Part shown: in pieces, positions 24,548 to 31,996 of the stretch | Position numbering within the stretch: position 1 is the stretch's first letter | Layout of the letters: each line of letters starts with the position of its first letter | Source: Salinibacterium sp. M195 | Lineage (GTDB): Bacteria; Actinomycetota; Actinomycetes; Actinomycetales; Microbacteriaceae | Assembly: GCF_019443965.1 (NCBI RefSeq) | Contig: NZ_CP040814.1 | Location: 124,001 to 188,000, forward strand | Length of the DNA: 64,000 bases | Direction: 5' to 3' | Notes under the pieces: generated by a model | Told to the model about the DNA's origin: nothing | The model's input: the letters and a program-made list of their open reading frames with translations, nothing else | The model's database searches: none | Position numbers and translations under genes: made by a program

Positions 24548-26301
24548 GCACAAGAACTGAATCAAGCAAAATTGCCCTTGCCCTATGCGAGCAGCGGATG
24601 TTTGACACATTCGGGATGGGCTCCGAAGAACGCGACGACGAACATGCTCTCGGCCCTGTATCCCTGGCGTACCTTCGCAACTCCATCGCGCTCATCGAGA
24701 ATTCCGGAATCAACGACAAAATCATGGAATGGGACGACGGCGCTCGCACTTCGATGGCCGGACGTAAACGTGTGCTGCCATTAACCGCCACCCTGCCCAT
24801 CATGCTGCTCCACATCCAAATGGGGCGCGGCGTCGTCTACTTGGACATCGCAAACACACTCCACCGCGGGTTTGGCGCTAAGCACTTCGAGATGCTGGGG
24901 ATACCCAACCAGCCGTCAGACAAGATGGATTGGTACCACCGTTTCTGGCACGGATTGAAGCGAGTTATCAACCACATCGATCCCTATCCGTTCCCTCTCG
25001 ACGGAAGAATGAAAGCCGGTGAGTACGCCGAGCGACTCAAGGCCATTACGCAGGGTGAAAGCAAGGACGAGCACGAGCGGAATATCGAACGCATCGACTG
25101 GCTCTGCAACCAACTGGTGCTCGCCTCGGCGCGAACCATGCCTAAGGAATTTCTGCGTCAATATCAAGGCAACTGCGCCATCGACGCGAGTCTCATCGCG
25201 GTGCAAGGAAGGCAGAATCCAACAAACCCAGAACTCAACCGAAGCAACCCCGACCCCTTCTCGGGGAGATACCGTCGGGGCGGCAAGCACGACGGCAAAG
25301 GAGCGAAAACTGATGTCGCCGGATACGAAGTCGAAACGGCTACGACCGTGTGGAGTCGCCCCTCTGAAAGCGAGTTGTTCCCATCCGTCGTGACCGCCAT
25401 CAGCTTCCACAAACCTGGCCAGCTTGTAGGCCACGGAATGAAGCTCATCGAACGCCACAAGGCCGCTTTCGACCTTGACCGCTTTCTCGTCATGGCCGAC
25501 CGTGCCTACAACCACAGTCGGGTCGAGACGTTCCATATCCCCGCGCGCAAAGCCGGAGTCGAGCTCGTTATCGACTACAGAAGCAAAGACTTAGGGCTTC
25601 AAGGCGCTTACGCAGACCTCTACCTAGTCGACGGCAACTGGCATGTTCGCAGCATGCCCCACAAGCTCACCGACGCGACCAAAGACCTTGTCGAACTGGA
25701 AAAATCGCGGTCTGAATTCGAGCGAGCTGTTTACAACCAGAAACGCGCTACGCTCCTTGCGCGCTTGAAAAACCGCAGTGCTTACCGCGTGATTGCCAAG
25801 GGTTTGCCCGACCTCGACGGCTACCAACGGTTCACCTATCCAACCGAGTCCCCCGTGCCACTCGCTCCGCTCGACGGCAAGAAAAGCATCGTGATTCCGC
25901 TGCTGATTCCCGAGAGAACCTTCGAGGCGAAAGAACCAGGCGGCAAGTCGCGTGTCCTCCAGCCCCTCAAGCATTTGCAACGGTTCGCCTACATGAGCGA
26001 AGAGTGGGCTAGTTACTACGGCATGCGCAACCTTGTTGAAGCTTCGAACTCGCGTTTCAAAGACGCCAATCAAGAAGACCTCGGGAACACCAAAAAGCGC
26101 TCTGGCCGAGGGTTTAGCTCGAACTACCTTGTCACCGCTCTCGCTATCAGCTCGTTCAATCTGCGGTCGATTGCCGCCTTCATACTGAAGCTCCGTGACA
26201 AAGCCGTCGAGAAGCCCATCCGCGCACGCCGTCGAAAAGACGAGAACAAGCGCCCGCTGGCCCGCCTAGTCACAGCTCAGGCCGCTGCACCGCCAGGGTA
26301 A
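24544..26301 (+). CDS. DDE transposase with IS4-type YREK signature
   Basis: 585 residues from a TTG overlapping the previous stop. The catalytic residues can be placed: D214 in NCAIDASLIAV, D319 in LVMADRAYNH and E499 in YGMRNLVEASNSRFK. The last of these fits the IS4-family signature Y-x2-R-x3-E-x6-K exactly. The N-terminal 200 residues are not like ordinary IS4 transposases, and the protein is longer than most. The basic C-terminus (RARRRKDENKRPLAR) is conserved in the dead copy near 14700. The transposon right end lies 100-217 bases downstream. Confidence 0.85.
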   Translation: MSTRTESSKIALALCEQRMFDTFGMGSEERDDEHALGPVSLAYLRNSIALIENSGINDKIMEWDDGARTSMAGRKRVLPLTATLPIMLLHIQMGRGVVYLDIANTLHRGFGAKHFEMLGIPNQPSDKMDWYHRFWHGLKRVINHIDPYPFPLDGRMKAGEYAERLKAITQGESKDEHERNIERIDWLCNQLVLASARTMPKEFLRQYQGNCAIDASLIAVQGRQNPTNPELNRSNPDPFSGRYRRGGKHDGKGAKTDVAGYEVETATTVWSRPSESELFPSVVTAISFHKPGQLVGHGMKLIERHKAAFDLDRFLVMADRAYNHSRVETFHIPARKAGVELVIDYRSKDLGLQGAYADLYLVDGNWHVRSMPHKLTDATKDLVELEKSRSEFERAVYNQKRATLLARLKNRSAYRVIAKGLPDLDGYQRFTYPTESPVPLAPLDGKKSIVIPLLIPERTFEAKEPGGKSRVLQPLKHLQRFAYMSEEWASYYGMRNLVEASNSRFKDANQEDLGNTKKRSGRGFSSNYLVTALAISSFNLRSIAAFILKLRDKAVEKPIRARRRKDENKRPLARLVTAQAAAPPG

Positions 26302-26401
26302 TCAGCGCCCCAAATTAGATACCGCTTCCGCTACCGCACGACAAAAACAATCCAGCCTGCCCAAAAGCAGGCTTATTCGTCGTTAACGAGAACCCCGGCA
26401 C

Positions 26402-26518
26402 GATCCGCGACCTAAAGTGCCGCCAGGATCGACCGCGAACCGACAGACCTCATCAGGATCTTCGCGCTCAGTCAATTGAAGGAAGAATGCGGCTTCAAAA
26501 AATGAAACCGCCAACTGT
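26402..26518 (+). repeat. Transposon right end, copy 2
   Basis: Matches 14724-14840 over equal length; the last 88 bases differ at one position. The terminal block AATGAAACCGCCA (26501-26513) is the inverse of the left-end block. The next bases, ACTGT, run into the 3' end of tRNA-Met. Confidence 0.88.
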
Positions 26519-26591
26519 AGCTGAGGCGGGATTCGAACCCGCGACCTCACGATTATGAGTCGTGCGCTCTCACCAACTGAGCTACTCAGCC
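26518..26591 (-). tRNA. tRNA-Met (CAT), elongator type
   Basis: A 74-base cloverleaf. Acceptor GGCTGAG pairs with CTCAGCT, so the first pair is G-U instead of G-C. The D-arm is GCTC/GAGC, the anticodon stem CACGA/TCGTG with loop CTCATAA, and the T-arm GCGGG/CCCGC. It lacks the C1-A72 mismatch and GGG/CCC anticodon stem of initiators. A CAT anticodon could also be a lysidine-modified tRNA-Ile, which sequence alone cannot exclude. Its 3' end abuts the transposon right end. Confidence 0.9.
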
Positions 26592-26616
26592 GCATCATCC
26601 AATTACTGGATGAGCG

Positions 26617-26688
<72 letters not shown>

Positions 26689-26787
26689 ACACAAAAGCGC
26701 GTTTCGCGCGATTGGCACCGTAAGAGACTAGCACCCGTTTAAGGGCTCAAAGTACGGTTTCGATCGAAATTCGGGTCTGCTGTGAGG

Positions 26788-27810
26788 TTAGTTAATTGCA
26801 TTTACGGTGAGCCACGCGAAAGGATCAACGGGAACGTCATCGAGGAGCACTTCGAAGTGCAAATGCGCACCATATGAAATTCCGGTTTCGCCAACGAGAC
26901 CGATGAAATCTCCGGCCATAATCTGATCGCCAACGACGAGCGCACTTGAGTCCGTAATCATGTGGGCGTAGAGGCTACTGACCTGCTGGCCGTTGATGGT
27001 GTGGCTAATGATTGCGTGGTAGCCGTACCCGGAATAGTCGGCCTGAATAAGTTCGACGGTCCCATCAGCGATCGCGTAGATCGGAGTTCCTGACGGTGCA
27101 GCGAAGTCCGTTCCTTTGTGGAATCCACCGATTCGGTCCCCGAAACCGTCCGTTATCTGGACCTCATACGGAAATGGCCACCGAATTGCCCCGGTGGTCG
27201 CCCGATACTCGTAGCTGACGCCCGCGTACTTGAGGGCGAGGACTTCTGCGTAGGAAATGACATCGATGTTGTCGTGCCGAGAAACATCATTGACGACTTC
27301 ATCCGACACGGCCAGCGACTGCGTTGAACGCATATCGGCGGCAAGATTCGCTACATCCGACTCCTGCACAGCAGCGACGACCTCGACGGGGTGGACGAAC
27401 GCGTTCGACGGCACCGAGACACCAACCAAGAGCGCGCCAGCAAACAGCATTGCGATCCCGGAAAACGCTTTCGACGCGAGAGCTTTGGCTCTACGACGCG
27501 GTGGGCCACTCTCGGAAAATGCTGCCCTGGATACCCTGATCCGCTTCGACTTCACTACGGAACCGCGAGCAGTTCTCGACCGCGAAGCCGCTGCTCGCTC
27601 GGCCTGTATCGGCTGTGCGCGTTCGACAGTCTGCGTTCTCTTCGCTAGGGCTCTCTCAGGCCTCGTCGCCTTCTTCGGCTTTTTGGCAGTCTGCTGAGCC
27701 TTCGCAGCACGCTGCAACTCGAGCTCACGCTCCTGCTCGCGCAACTCCCGACGGGTAAGGGGCTGTCCGCTTGCGTCGGGTGACGGAGAAACATTGTGAT
27801 CGAGATTCAC
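26788..27810 (-). CDS. M23-family (LytM-type) cell-wall peptidase
   Basis: 340 residues from a GTG at 27810 with GAGG eight bases upstream. A long basic, coiled N-terminus (about 100 residues, rich in Arg/Lys/Ala) precedes one membrane segment or signal anchor (SGIAMLFAGALLVGVSVPS). A linker follows, then the LytM domain (about 210-330) with zinc ligands in FHKGTDFAAP and AHLHFEV. Such enzymes cleave peptide cross-links in peptidoglycan or activate other hydrolases. The start codon and ribosome site lie within a structured leader. Confidence 0.9.
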   Translation of the reverse strand: MNLDHNVSPSPDASGQPLTRRELREQERELELQRAAKAQQTAKKPKKATRPERALAKRTQTVERAQPIQAERAAASRSRTARGSVVKSKRIRVSRAAFSESGPPRRRAKALASKAFSGIAMLFAGALLVGVSVPSNAFVHPVEVVAAVQESDVANLAADMRSTQSLAVSDEVVNDVSRHDNIDVISYAEVLALKYAGVSYEYRATTGAIRWPFPYEVQITDGFGDRIGGFHKGTDFAAPSGTPIYAIADGTVELIQADYSGYGYHAIISHTINGQQVSSLYAHMITDSSALVVGDQIMAGDFIGLVGETGISYGAHLHFEVLLDDVPVDPFAWLTVNAIN

Positions 27811-27909
27811 CTAGCGAACCTCACTTTACGTGAGGAGAATGCCGCTGCGGCACAGACGCACGTCAGCGACATTCTTCTCCTCTACGCGATTCACTTGCTA
27901 GGTGTGAAT
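27806..27909 (-). promoter_or_regulatory. Structured 5' leader of the M23 peptidase gene
   Basis: Several nested pairings can be drawn. TTCACCTAGC (27806-27815, covering the GTG start) pairs with GCTAGGTGTGAA (27898-27909). CTCAC/GTGAG forms a small hairpin around 27821-27834 beside the ribosome site. CATTCTTCTCCTC pairs, with a bulge, with GAGGAGAATG. The fold would hide the ribosome site and start. It does not match a riboswitch consensus I know, including ydaO-type. Confidence 0.5.
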
Positions 27910-28018
27910 GCAAAATATTGAGACTCGCCCACGCACGTACGGGTTGCGCGCAGGTAACAGATTCATAAAGGTTAGCGCGCAAGTGGTCTACTCGCTACCC
28001 CACATTCAAGTGGTCTAC

Positions 28019-28819
28019 CTAGATGTCTAGTCCCGCCAAGGTGGCCTCTAAAACACGTGCAACTGAGGGCTCTGCGGCCAGGATGAAATCGATGCCTGCC
28101 GCGTTCTCGCCCCACCCTTTGACTGTTGCTCCCGCCTCTTGCGCGATGAGAGCTCCCGCGGCGTGATCCCACGGTTTCAGGCTCCGCTCAAAATACGCAT
28201 TCACGCGGCCCGATGCGACCATGCAGAGGTCTAACGATGCTGTTCCCATCCGTCGGAGGTCACGTACTTGGGGAACCAATTGGGAAATAACTCGTCCCTG
28301 CTCCACTCGCGTCTCCTTTAGATAGGAGAAGCCTGTGGCAACGAGAGCTTCAGAGAGGTCTACCGCCTCAGCGACTTGCAAGCGTTCTCCGTTGAGGAAG
28401 GCGCCGCCGCCGAGAGTGGCGGTATACGTCTCACGAGCAGTGGGGTTCACCACGGCTCCAGCGAGCGCGCGCCACGTTGCGGGGTCTGCCTCCCCTTCAA
28501 CCACCGCGATGCTCACTGCGTAGTGCGGGATCCCGTACAGGTAGTTCACGGTGCCATCGATGGGGTCGACGACCCAGGTCAGCCCACTGGTTCCGGTAGA
28601 TGCGCCGCTCTCTTCCCCAAAGAAGCTGTCGTCAGGTCGGGCTTCAGCAAGCAGTCTCCGGATGAGTTGTTCACTCTCGCGGTCCGCATGAGTTACGACA
28701 TCCACGGAGGATGATTTGCGATCAGCGACCGCTACTCCTTCACGACGCCGAAGAGCAACCAGATCTGCCGCCTGGGTGGCAATGTTGGTGGCAAGGGAAA
28801 GAAGTTCATCGTGAGGCAT
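28019..28819 (-). CDS. Inositol-monophosphatase-family phosphatase
   Basis: 266 residues with all family metal-binding motifs: GEESG (around residue 68), WVVDPIDGTVNYLYG (around 81-95) and KPWDHAAGALIAQEAG (around 217). The family includes inositol-1-phosphatase, histidinol-phosphatase HisN and fructose-1,6-bisphosphatase-like enzymes; the motifs do not separate these. In actinobacteria it may serve inositol or histidine synthesis. It is a stand-alone minus-strand gene that ends close to the M23 leader. Confidence 0.9.
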   Translation of the reverse strand: MPHDELLSLATNIATQAADLVALRRREGVAVADRKSSSVDVVTHADRESEQLIRRLLAEARPDDSFFGEESGASTGTSGLTWVVDPIDGTVNYLYGIPHYAVSIAVVEGEADPATWRALAGAVVNPTARETYTATLGGGAFLNGERLQVAEAVDLSEALVATGFSYLKETRVEQGRVISQLVPQVRDLRRMGTASLDLCMVASGRVNAYFERSLKPWDHAAGALIAQEAGATVKGWGENAAGIDFILAAEPSVARVLEATLAGLDI

Positions 28820-28851
28820 GCCTTCAGCCTAGGCCGAGTCAACCCGAGGCC

Positions 28852-30003
28852 TTACCCGGTAACCAGCGAACCGGCAGGCGCATGTGCCTCAAAGCGCGCG
28901 CGAATCGAACGTGAGAGCGCGAGGGCGGCCTGATCGTCGGCGGCACGTTGTTCAGCTGTTGATCCGCTGGACAACCCCCTAAGCAACGCCATATCGGATG
29001 CGAACAGCGCTCGCGCCCAGTCTTCGCGCGAGAGTTCTTGATCGCCGGCAAGAGCGTGCTGCAACCGCTGCACCTCCGTCTGCAAGTTTTCGGGGGTGTC
29101 GATGCCCCAAACCCGATGCACTTCTGGCTGCGGTGAGTCGGCTGCGGACAGTCGTTCTAGAGCGTTGGACAGCATGGTGAGTTCGTCGTCGTGCAGATCA
29201 AGGGCGACCCGTGGACTGTCCGCTTCGGCTTGGGCTTCTACTGCCTGCTCGCGCTCCACGCGCAGAGACTGCATCGTGTCGACGATGACGGCGATGAAGA
29301 GGTTCAATGTGACGAAAGCAGCGATCAAGATGAACGGGATGAAGAAGAGCCACGCTAACGGCATGACTTCCATGATCGGCCGAACAATCCCCATCGACCA
29401 GCTTTCTAGCGTCATGATCTGGAACAGCGAATAGGTCGACTTTCCGATGTCGCCAAACCATTCCGGGAAGTCATCCCCGAACAGTTCCGTCGACATGACC
29501 GACGCGACGAAGAAGACGAGCGACATCAGCAGTGCGATGGCACCGATACCGGGGAACGAGCGGAGCAATGCCTCGACGACCATGCGAACCTGAGGGAGAA
29601 ACTTCACGACTCGCAAGATTCTCAGCACCCGCAGGGCACGAAGCACCGAAAGCGGTCCGGCACTCGGCACTAGTGCAATCGCCACAACAATGAAGTCGAA
29701 AACAGTCCAGCCGTCCGTGAAGAAACGCTTCGGGCCGTAGGCAACAAGCTTGAGAACAAGCTCGATGACGAAGACAACGAGGGCAATGCTGTCGAGGGCA
29801 TGAAGCACGCTGTACGTAGTCGTCCCCTCAAGCGCCGTAGTGGCGAGAGCAATCACCACGGCATTGACGATGATGACAGCGAGAACGACATTCTGCACTG
29901 GGGATGAATCGACGAGCTGAGCTAACCGGCGACGAAAAGGCGGGCTCTCGGGAGAAGAAGTTAGAGTCACGCGCCTATTATTCACGAAAGGCCCCACACT
30001 CAC
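28852..30003 (-). CDS. Voltage-gated sodium channel, bacterial NaV type
   Basis: 383 residues, one six-helix subunit of a tetrameric channel. S1-S3 run from about residue 35 to 120. S4 has the regular arginines of the voltage sensor (VLRALRVLRILRVVKFL). The pore helix and filter read TLESWSM, close to TLESWAS of NaChBac, and indicate sodium selectivity. S6 is LFIAVIVDTMQSL. A long cytoplasmic C-terminus follows with a coiled region. The GTG at 30003 has AAAGG nine bases upstream but lies inside the tRNA-Tyr terminator hairpin; GTG 29970 is an alternative start. Confidence 0.9.
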   Translation of the reverse strand: MSVGPFVNNRRVTLTSSPESPPFRRRLAQLVDSSPVQNVVLAVIIVNAVVIALATTALEGTTTYSVLHALDSIALVVFVIELVLKLVAYGPKRFFTDGWTVFDFIVVAIALVPSAGPLSVLRALRVLRILRVVKFLPQVRMVVEALLRSFPGIGAIALLMSLVFFVASVMSTELFGDDFPEWFGDIGKSTYSLFQIMTLESWSMGIVRPIMEVMPLAWLFFIPFILIAAFVTLNLFIAVIVDTMQSLRVEREQAVEAQAEADSPRVALDLHDDELTMLSNALERLSAADSPQPEVHRVWGIDTPENLQTEVQRLQHALAGDQELSREDWARALFASDMALLRGLSSGSTAEQRAADDQAALALSRSIRARFEAHAPAGSLVTG

Positions 30004-30019
30004 GGTGCAGGGCCTTTCG
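29985..30019 (-). terminator. Terminator-like hairpin after tRNA-Tyr
   Basis: CGAAAGGCCC (29985-29994) pairs with GGGCCTTTCG (30010-30019), with an inner CAC/GTG pairing. It lies ten bases downstream of the tRNA-Tyr 3' end in its direction of transcription and overlaps the possible first codons of the sodium channel gene. Confidence 0.65.
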
Positions 30020-30028
30020 CGATCTCGG

Positions 30029-30110
30029 TGGCGAGTGGGGGATTCGAACCCTCGAATGCGATGCAGTCTGATTTACAGTCAGATCCCTTTGGCCACTTGG
30101 GTAACTCGCC
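30029..30110 (-). tRNA. tRNA-Tyr (GTA)
   Basis: 82 bases with a long variable arm, as in bacterial class II tRNAs. Acceptor is GGCGAGT/ACTCGCC, anticodon stem TCTGA/TCAGA with loop CTGTAAA, and T-arm GAGGG/CCCCC-like with TTCGAAT. No CCA is encoded. Confidence 0.93.
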
Positions 30111-30244
30111 GAGACGCCTCCGGCCACATGTATTCATCTGACCGAACGCGCTGAACCAGAATACAAGGAATCTGAGCTGTACGTGACCACTTCCCGAAAA
30201 CTGGCCTGTGGGAGTTCGGGGCTGACCCCGGGTAGCATGGGCGC

Positions 30245-30733
30245 ATGGCTGATTCTTCGTTTGACATTGTGAGCAAAGTTGACCAAATGGAGGCGGAAAA
30301 CGCCGTCAACCAGGCGCAAAAAGAGCTTGCTCAACGCTACGACTTCAAGGGCGTGGGCGCTTCGGTGGAGTGGACTGGCGAAAGCCTCCTCCTCAAAGCA
30401 AGCGCCGAAGAGCGCGTGAAGGCGGTTCTTGAGGTGCTTGAGGCCAAGTTCATCAAGCGCGGAATTTCGCTGCGCAGCCTCGACGCGGGTGAGCCTTTCC
30501 CCAGCGGCAAGGAGTACCGCATCGAGATCAGCCTGAAGAATGGCATCTCCTCAGAGGACGCGAAAAAGATCTCGAAGATCATCCGTGACGAAGCGCCTAA
30601 GGGCGTTAAGTCGCAGATTCAGGGTGACGAACTCCGGGTGCAGTCCAAGAGCCGCGATGACCTTCAGGCGACAATGGCGCTGCTGAAGGGCAAAGACATC
30701 GAAGTCGCCCTCCAGTTTGTGAACTTCCGCTAA
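30245..30733 (+). CDS. yajQ: YajQ-family nucleotide-binding protein
   Basis: 162 residues, the full length of the family. It starts [20 protein letters not shown] and contains [29 protein letters not shown] and the end ALQFVNFR, all strongly conserved. The fold is a duplicated ferredoxin-like domain. Xanthomonas and Pseudomonas members bind cyclic di-GMP; in actinobacteria the ligand is not established. It is followed 13 bases later by an antiporter gene in the same direction. Confidence 0.95.
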   Translation: MADSSFDIVSKVDQMEAENAVNQAQKELAQRYDFKGVGASVEWTGESLLLKASAEERVKAVLEVLEAKFIKRGISLRSLDAGEPFPSGKEYRIEISLKNGISSEDAKKISKIIRDEAPKGVKSQIQGDELRVQSKSRDDLQATMALLKGKDIEVALQFVNFR

Positions 30734-30746
30734 CACTCCCCCCAGC

Positions 30747-31946
30747 ATGGATGTCTTCCTGCTGATCTTTGCGGCAACCTTGCTGGTTGCTGTGCTGTTC
30801 TCTGCGCTCGCGGGGCGCACGGTGCTGTCGGCAGCCGTACTGTTTTTGGTGGTCGGTTTCGCGATCGGCTCGGAGACGACGGGAATTCTGGATCTCGACT
30901 CCTCGTCTGCTGAGGTCTCGACGATTGCCGAGATTGCTCTCTTCGTGGTGCTGTTCACTGATGGCATGAAGATGGGGTGGGGAGACCTGCGCAAGGCGTG
31001 GCGGCTTCCGGGTCGCGCTCTGGGCTGGGGTTTGCCCCTCACTCTCGGCATCACCGCTGTATTGGCGCACTTCATGTTGGGCCTCGATTGGCCTGAGGCG
31101 CTGCTGATTGGTGCCATCCTCGCTCCCACTGACCCTGTTTTTGCGGCAGCTCTCGTTGGCAACAAGAAGGTTCCTCAGCGCTTACGCCAGTTGCTCAATG
31201 TGGAGTCTGGTGTCAACGATGGTCTGGCGCTGCCGTTCGTTGTCGTGTTTTTGGCGGTTAGTTCTGGTTCAGAAGATCTGCATTTGGGTGAGCTGGGGTT
31301 GGAGCTTCTCGCCGGCACAGCCATCGGCATCGTGGTTCCGTGGATAGTGATTAAGGCGCTCCACACTCGCCTGTTTGCGGCCGCCGGCGTCTTTGAGCCG
31401 ATTGTTCCGATTGCGATTGGTCTGTTGGTGTTCGCGCTGGCGAGCTATACCCATGCGAATCTCTTCTTGGCCGCGTTTGCCGCTGGTGTGATGGTGGCAA
31501 CGGTCGGGCAGAAGGAGCGCGAAGCGTTCGAGGAGTTCGGCGAGATTATTTCCGAACTCCTGAAGCTCTCGGCGCTCATGGTCTTTGGTGCTCTCCTGTC
31601 GTTCAAGTTCCTCGGTGAAATTGCGTGGACGGGCTGGCTCTTCGCCGTGCTTGCCCTCATCGCCGCTCGCCCGATCGCGTTGTACTTCTCGTTCCTGGGT
31701 TCCGGCCTGTCGATGCGTGAACAGGTCGCGGCCATGTGGTTCGGGCCCAAGGGCTTCGCATCGGTCGTCTACGTTCTCGTCGTGGTCTCGGCAGATATCC
31801 CGGCCGGTGACCTGATTTTCCACATCGTGGCGCTCACGATCGCGATGTCGATCATCGCCCACTCATCGACGGATGTCATCGTGGCTCGATCATTCGTCGA
31901 GCCCGACGAGACTCCGGCATGGCAGGGCCCTCCCCCGCGATGGTGA
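30747..31946 (+). CDS. CPA1-family cation:proton antiporter
   Basis: 399 residues with about twelve membrane segments. The ion-binding region is recognisable: AILAPTDPVFAAALVGN in one half and NVESGVNDGLALPFVV in the other, the ND motif of CPA1/NhaP-type exchangers. There is no long cytoplasmic TrkA-C tail. It would exchange sodium or potassium for protons at the cell membrane. Being close to a sodium channel and, further along, to Trk potassium uptake, it may take part in ion balance, but they are not one operon. Confidence 0.9.
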   Translation: MDVFLLIFAATLLVAVLFSALAGRTVLSAAVLFLVVGFAIGSETTGILDLDSSSAEVSTIAEIALFVVLFTDGMKMGWGDLRKAWRLPGRALGWGLPLTLGITAVLAHFMLGLDWPEALLIGAILAPTDPVFAAALVGNKKVPQRLRQLLNVESGVNDGLALPFVVVFLAVSSGSEDLHLGELGLELLAGTAIGIVVPWIVIKALHTRLFAAAGVFEPIVPIAIGLLVFALASYTHANLFLAAFAAGVMVATVGQKEREAFEEFGEIISELLKLSALMVFGALLSFKFLGEIAWTGWLFAVLALIAARPIALYFSFLGSGLSMREQVAAMWFGPKGFASVVYVLVVVSADIPAGDLIFHIVALTIAMSIIAHSSTDVIVARSFVEPDETPAWQGPPPRW

Positions 31947-31996
31947 TCACCGTTGCACCGCAGATACGCGCGGCCATTTCGCCCTAGACTGCGGCC

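Larger units (their letters stand above)
14840..26518 (+). mobile_element. Transposon-borne accessory/defence island, about 11.7 kb
   Basis: The island is bounded by a left end at 14840 and a right end at 26402-26518, where it abuts the 3' end of tRNA-Met. ACTG lies just outside the terminal repeat on both sides (14836-14839 and 26514-26517). Cargo from left to right: DUF5677-like, an 81-residue protein, Abi-like, OLD nuclease, a small DNA-binding-like ORF, HIRAN, GIY-YIG and a small HTH protein. A tyrosine-recombinase-like gene coupled to an IS4-type transposase lies at the right end. The boundaries follow from repeats seen by eye; mobility is inferred. Confidence 0.65.

Noticed and set aside
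26302-26401. Terminator or further gene between the transposase and the right end
   Set aside because: CCTGCCCAAAAGCAGG-like short pairing near 26355-26375 is weak and no coding frame is present; not strong enough to list.
27811-27960. c-di-AMP (ydaO-type) riboswitch before the M23 peptidase
   Set aside because: The position fits, but I could not find the conserved blocks of that riboswitch. I report only a structured leader.
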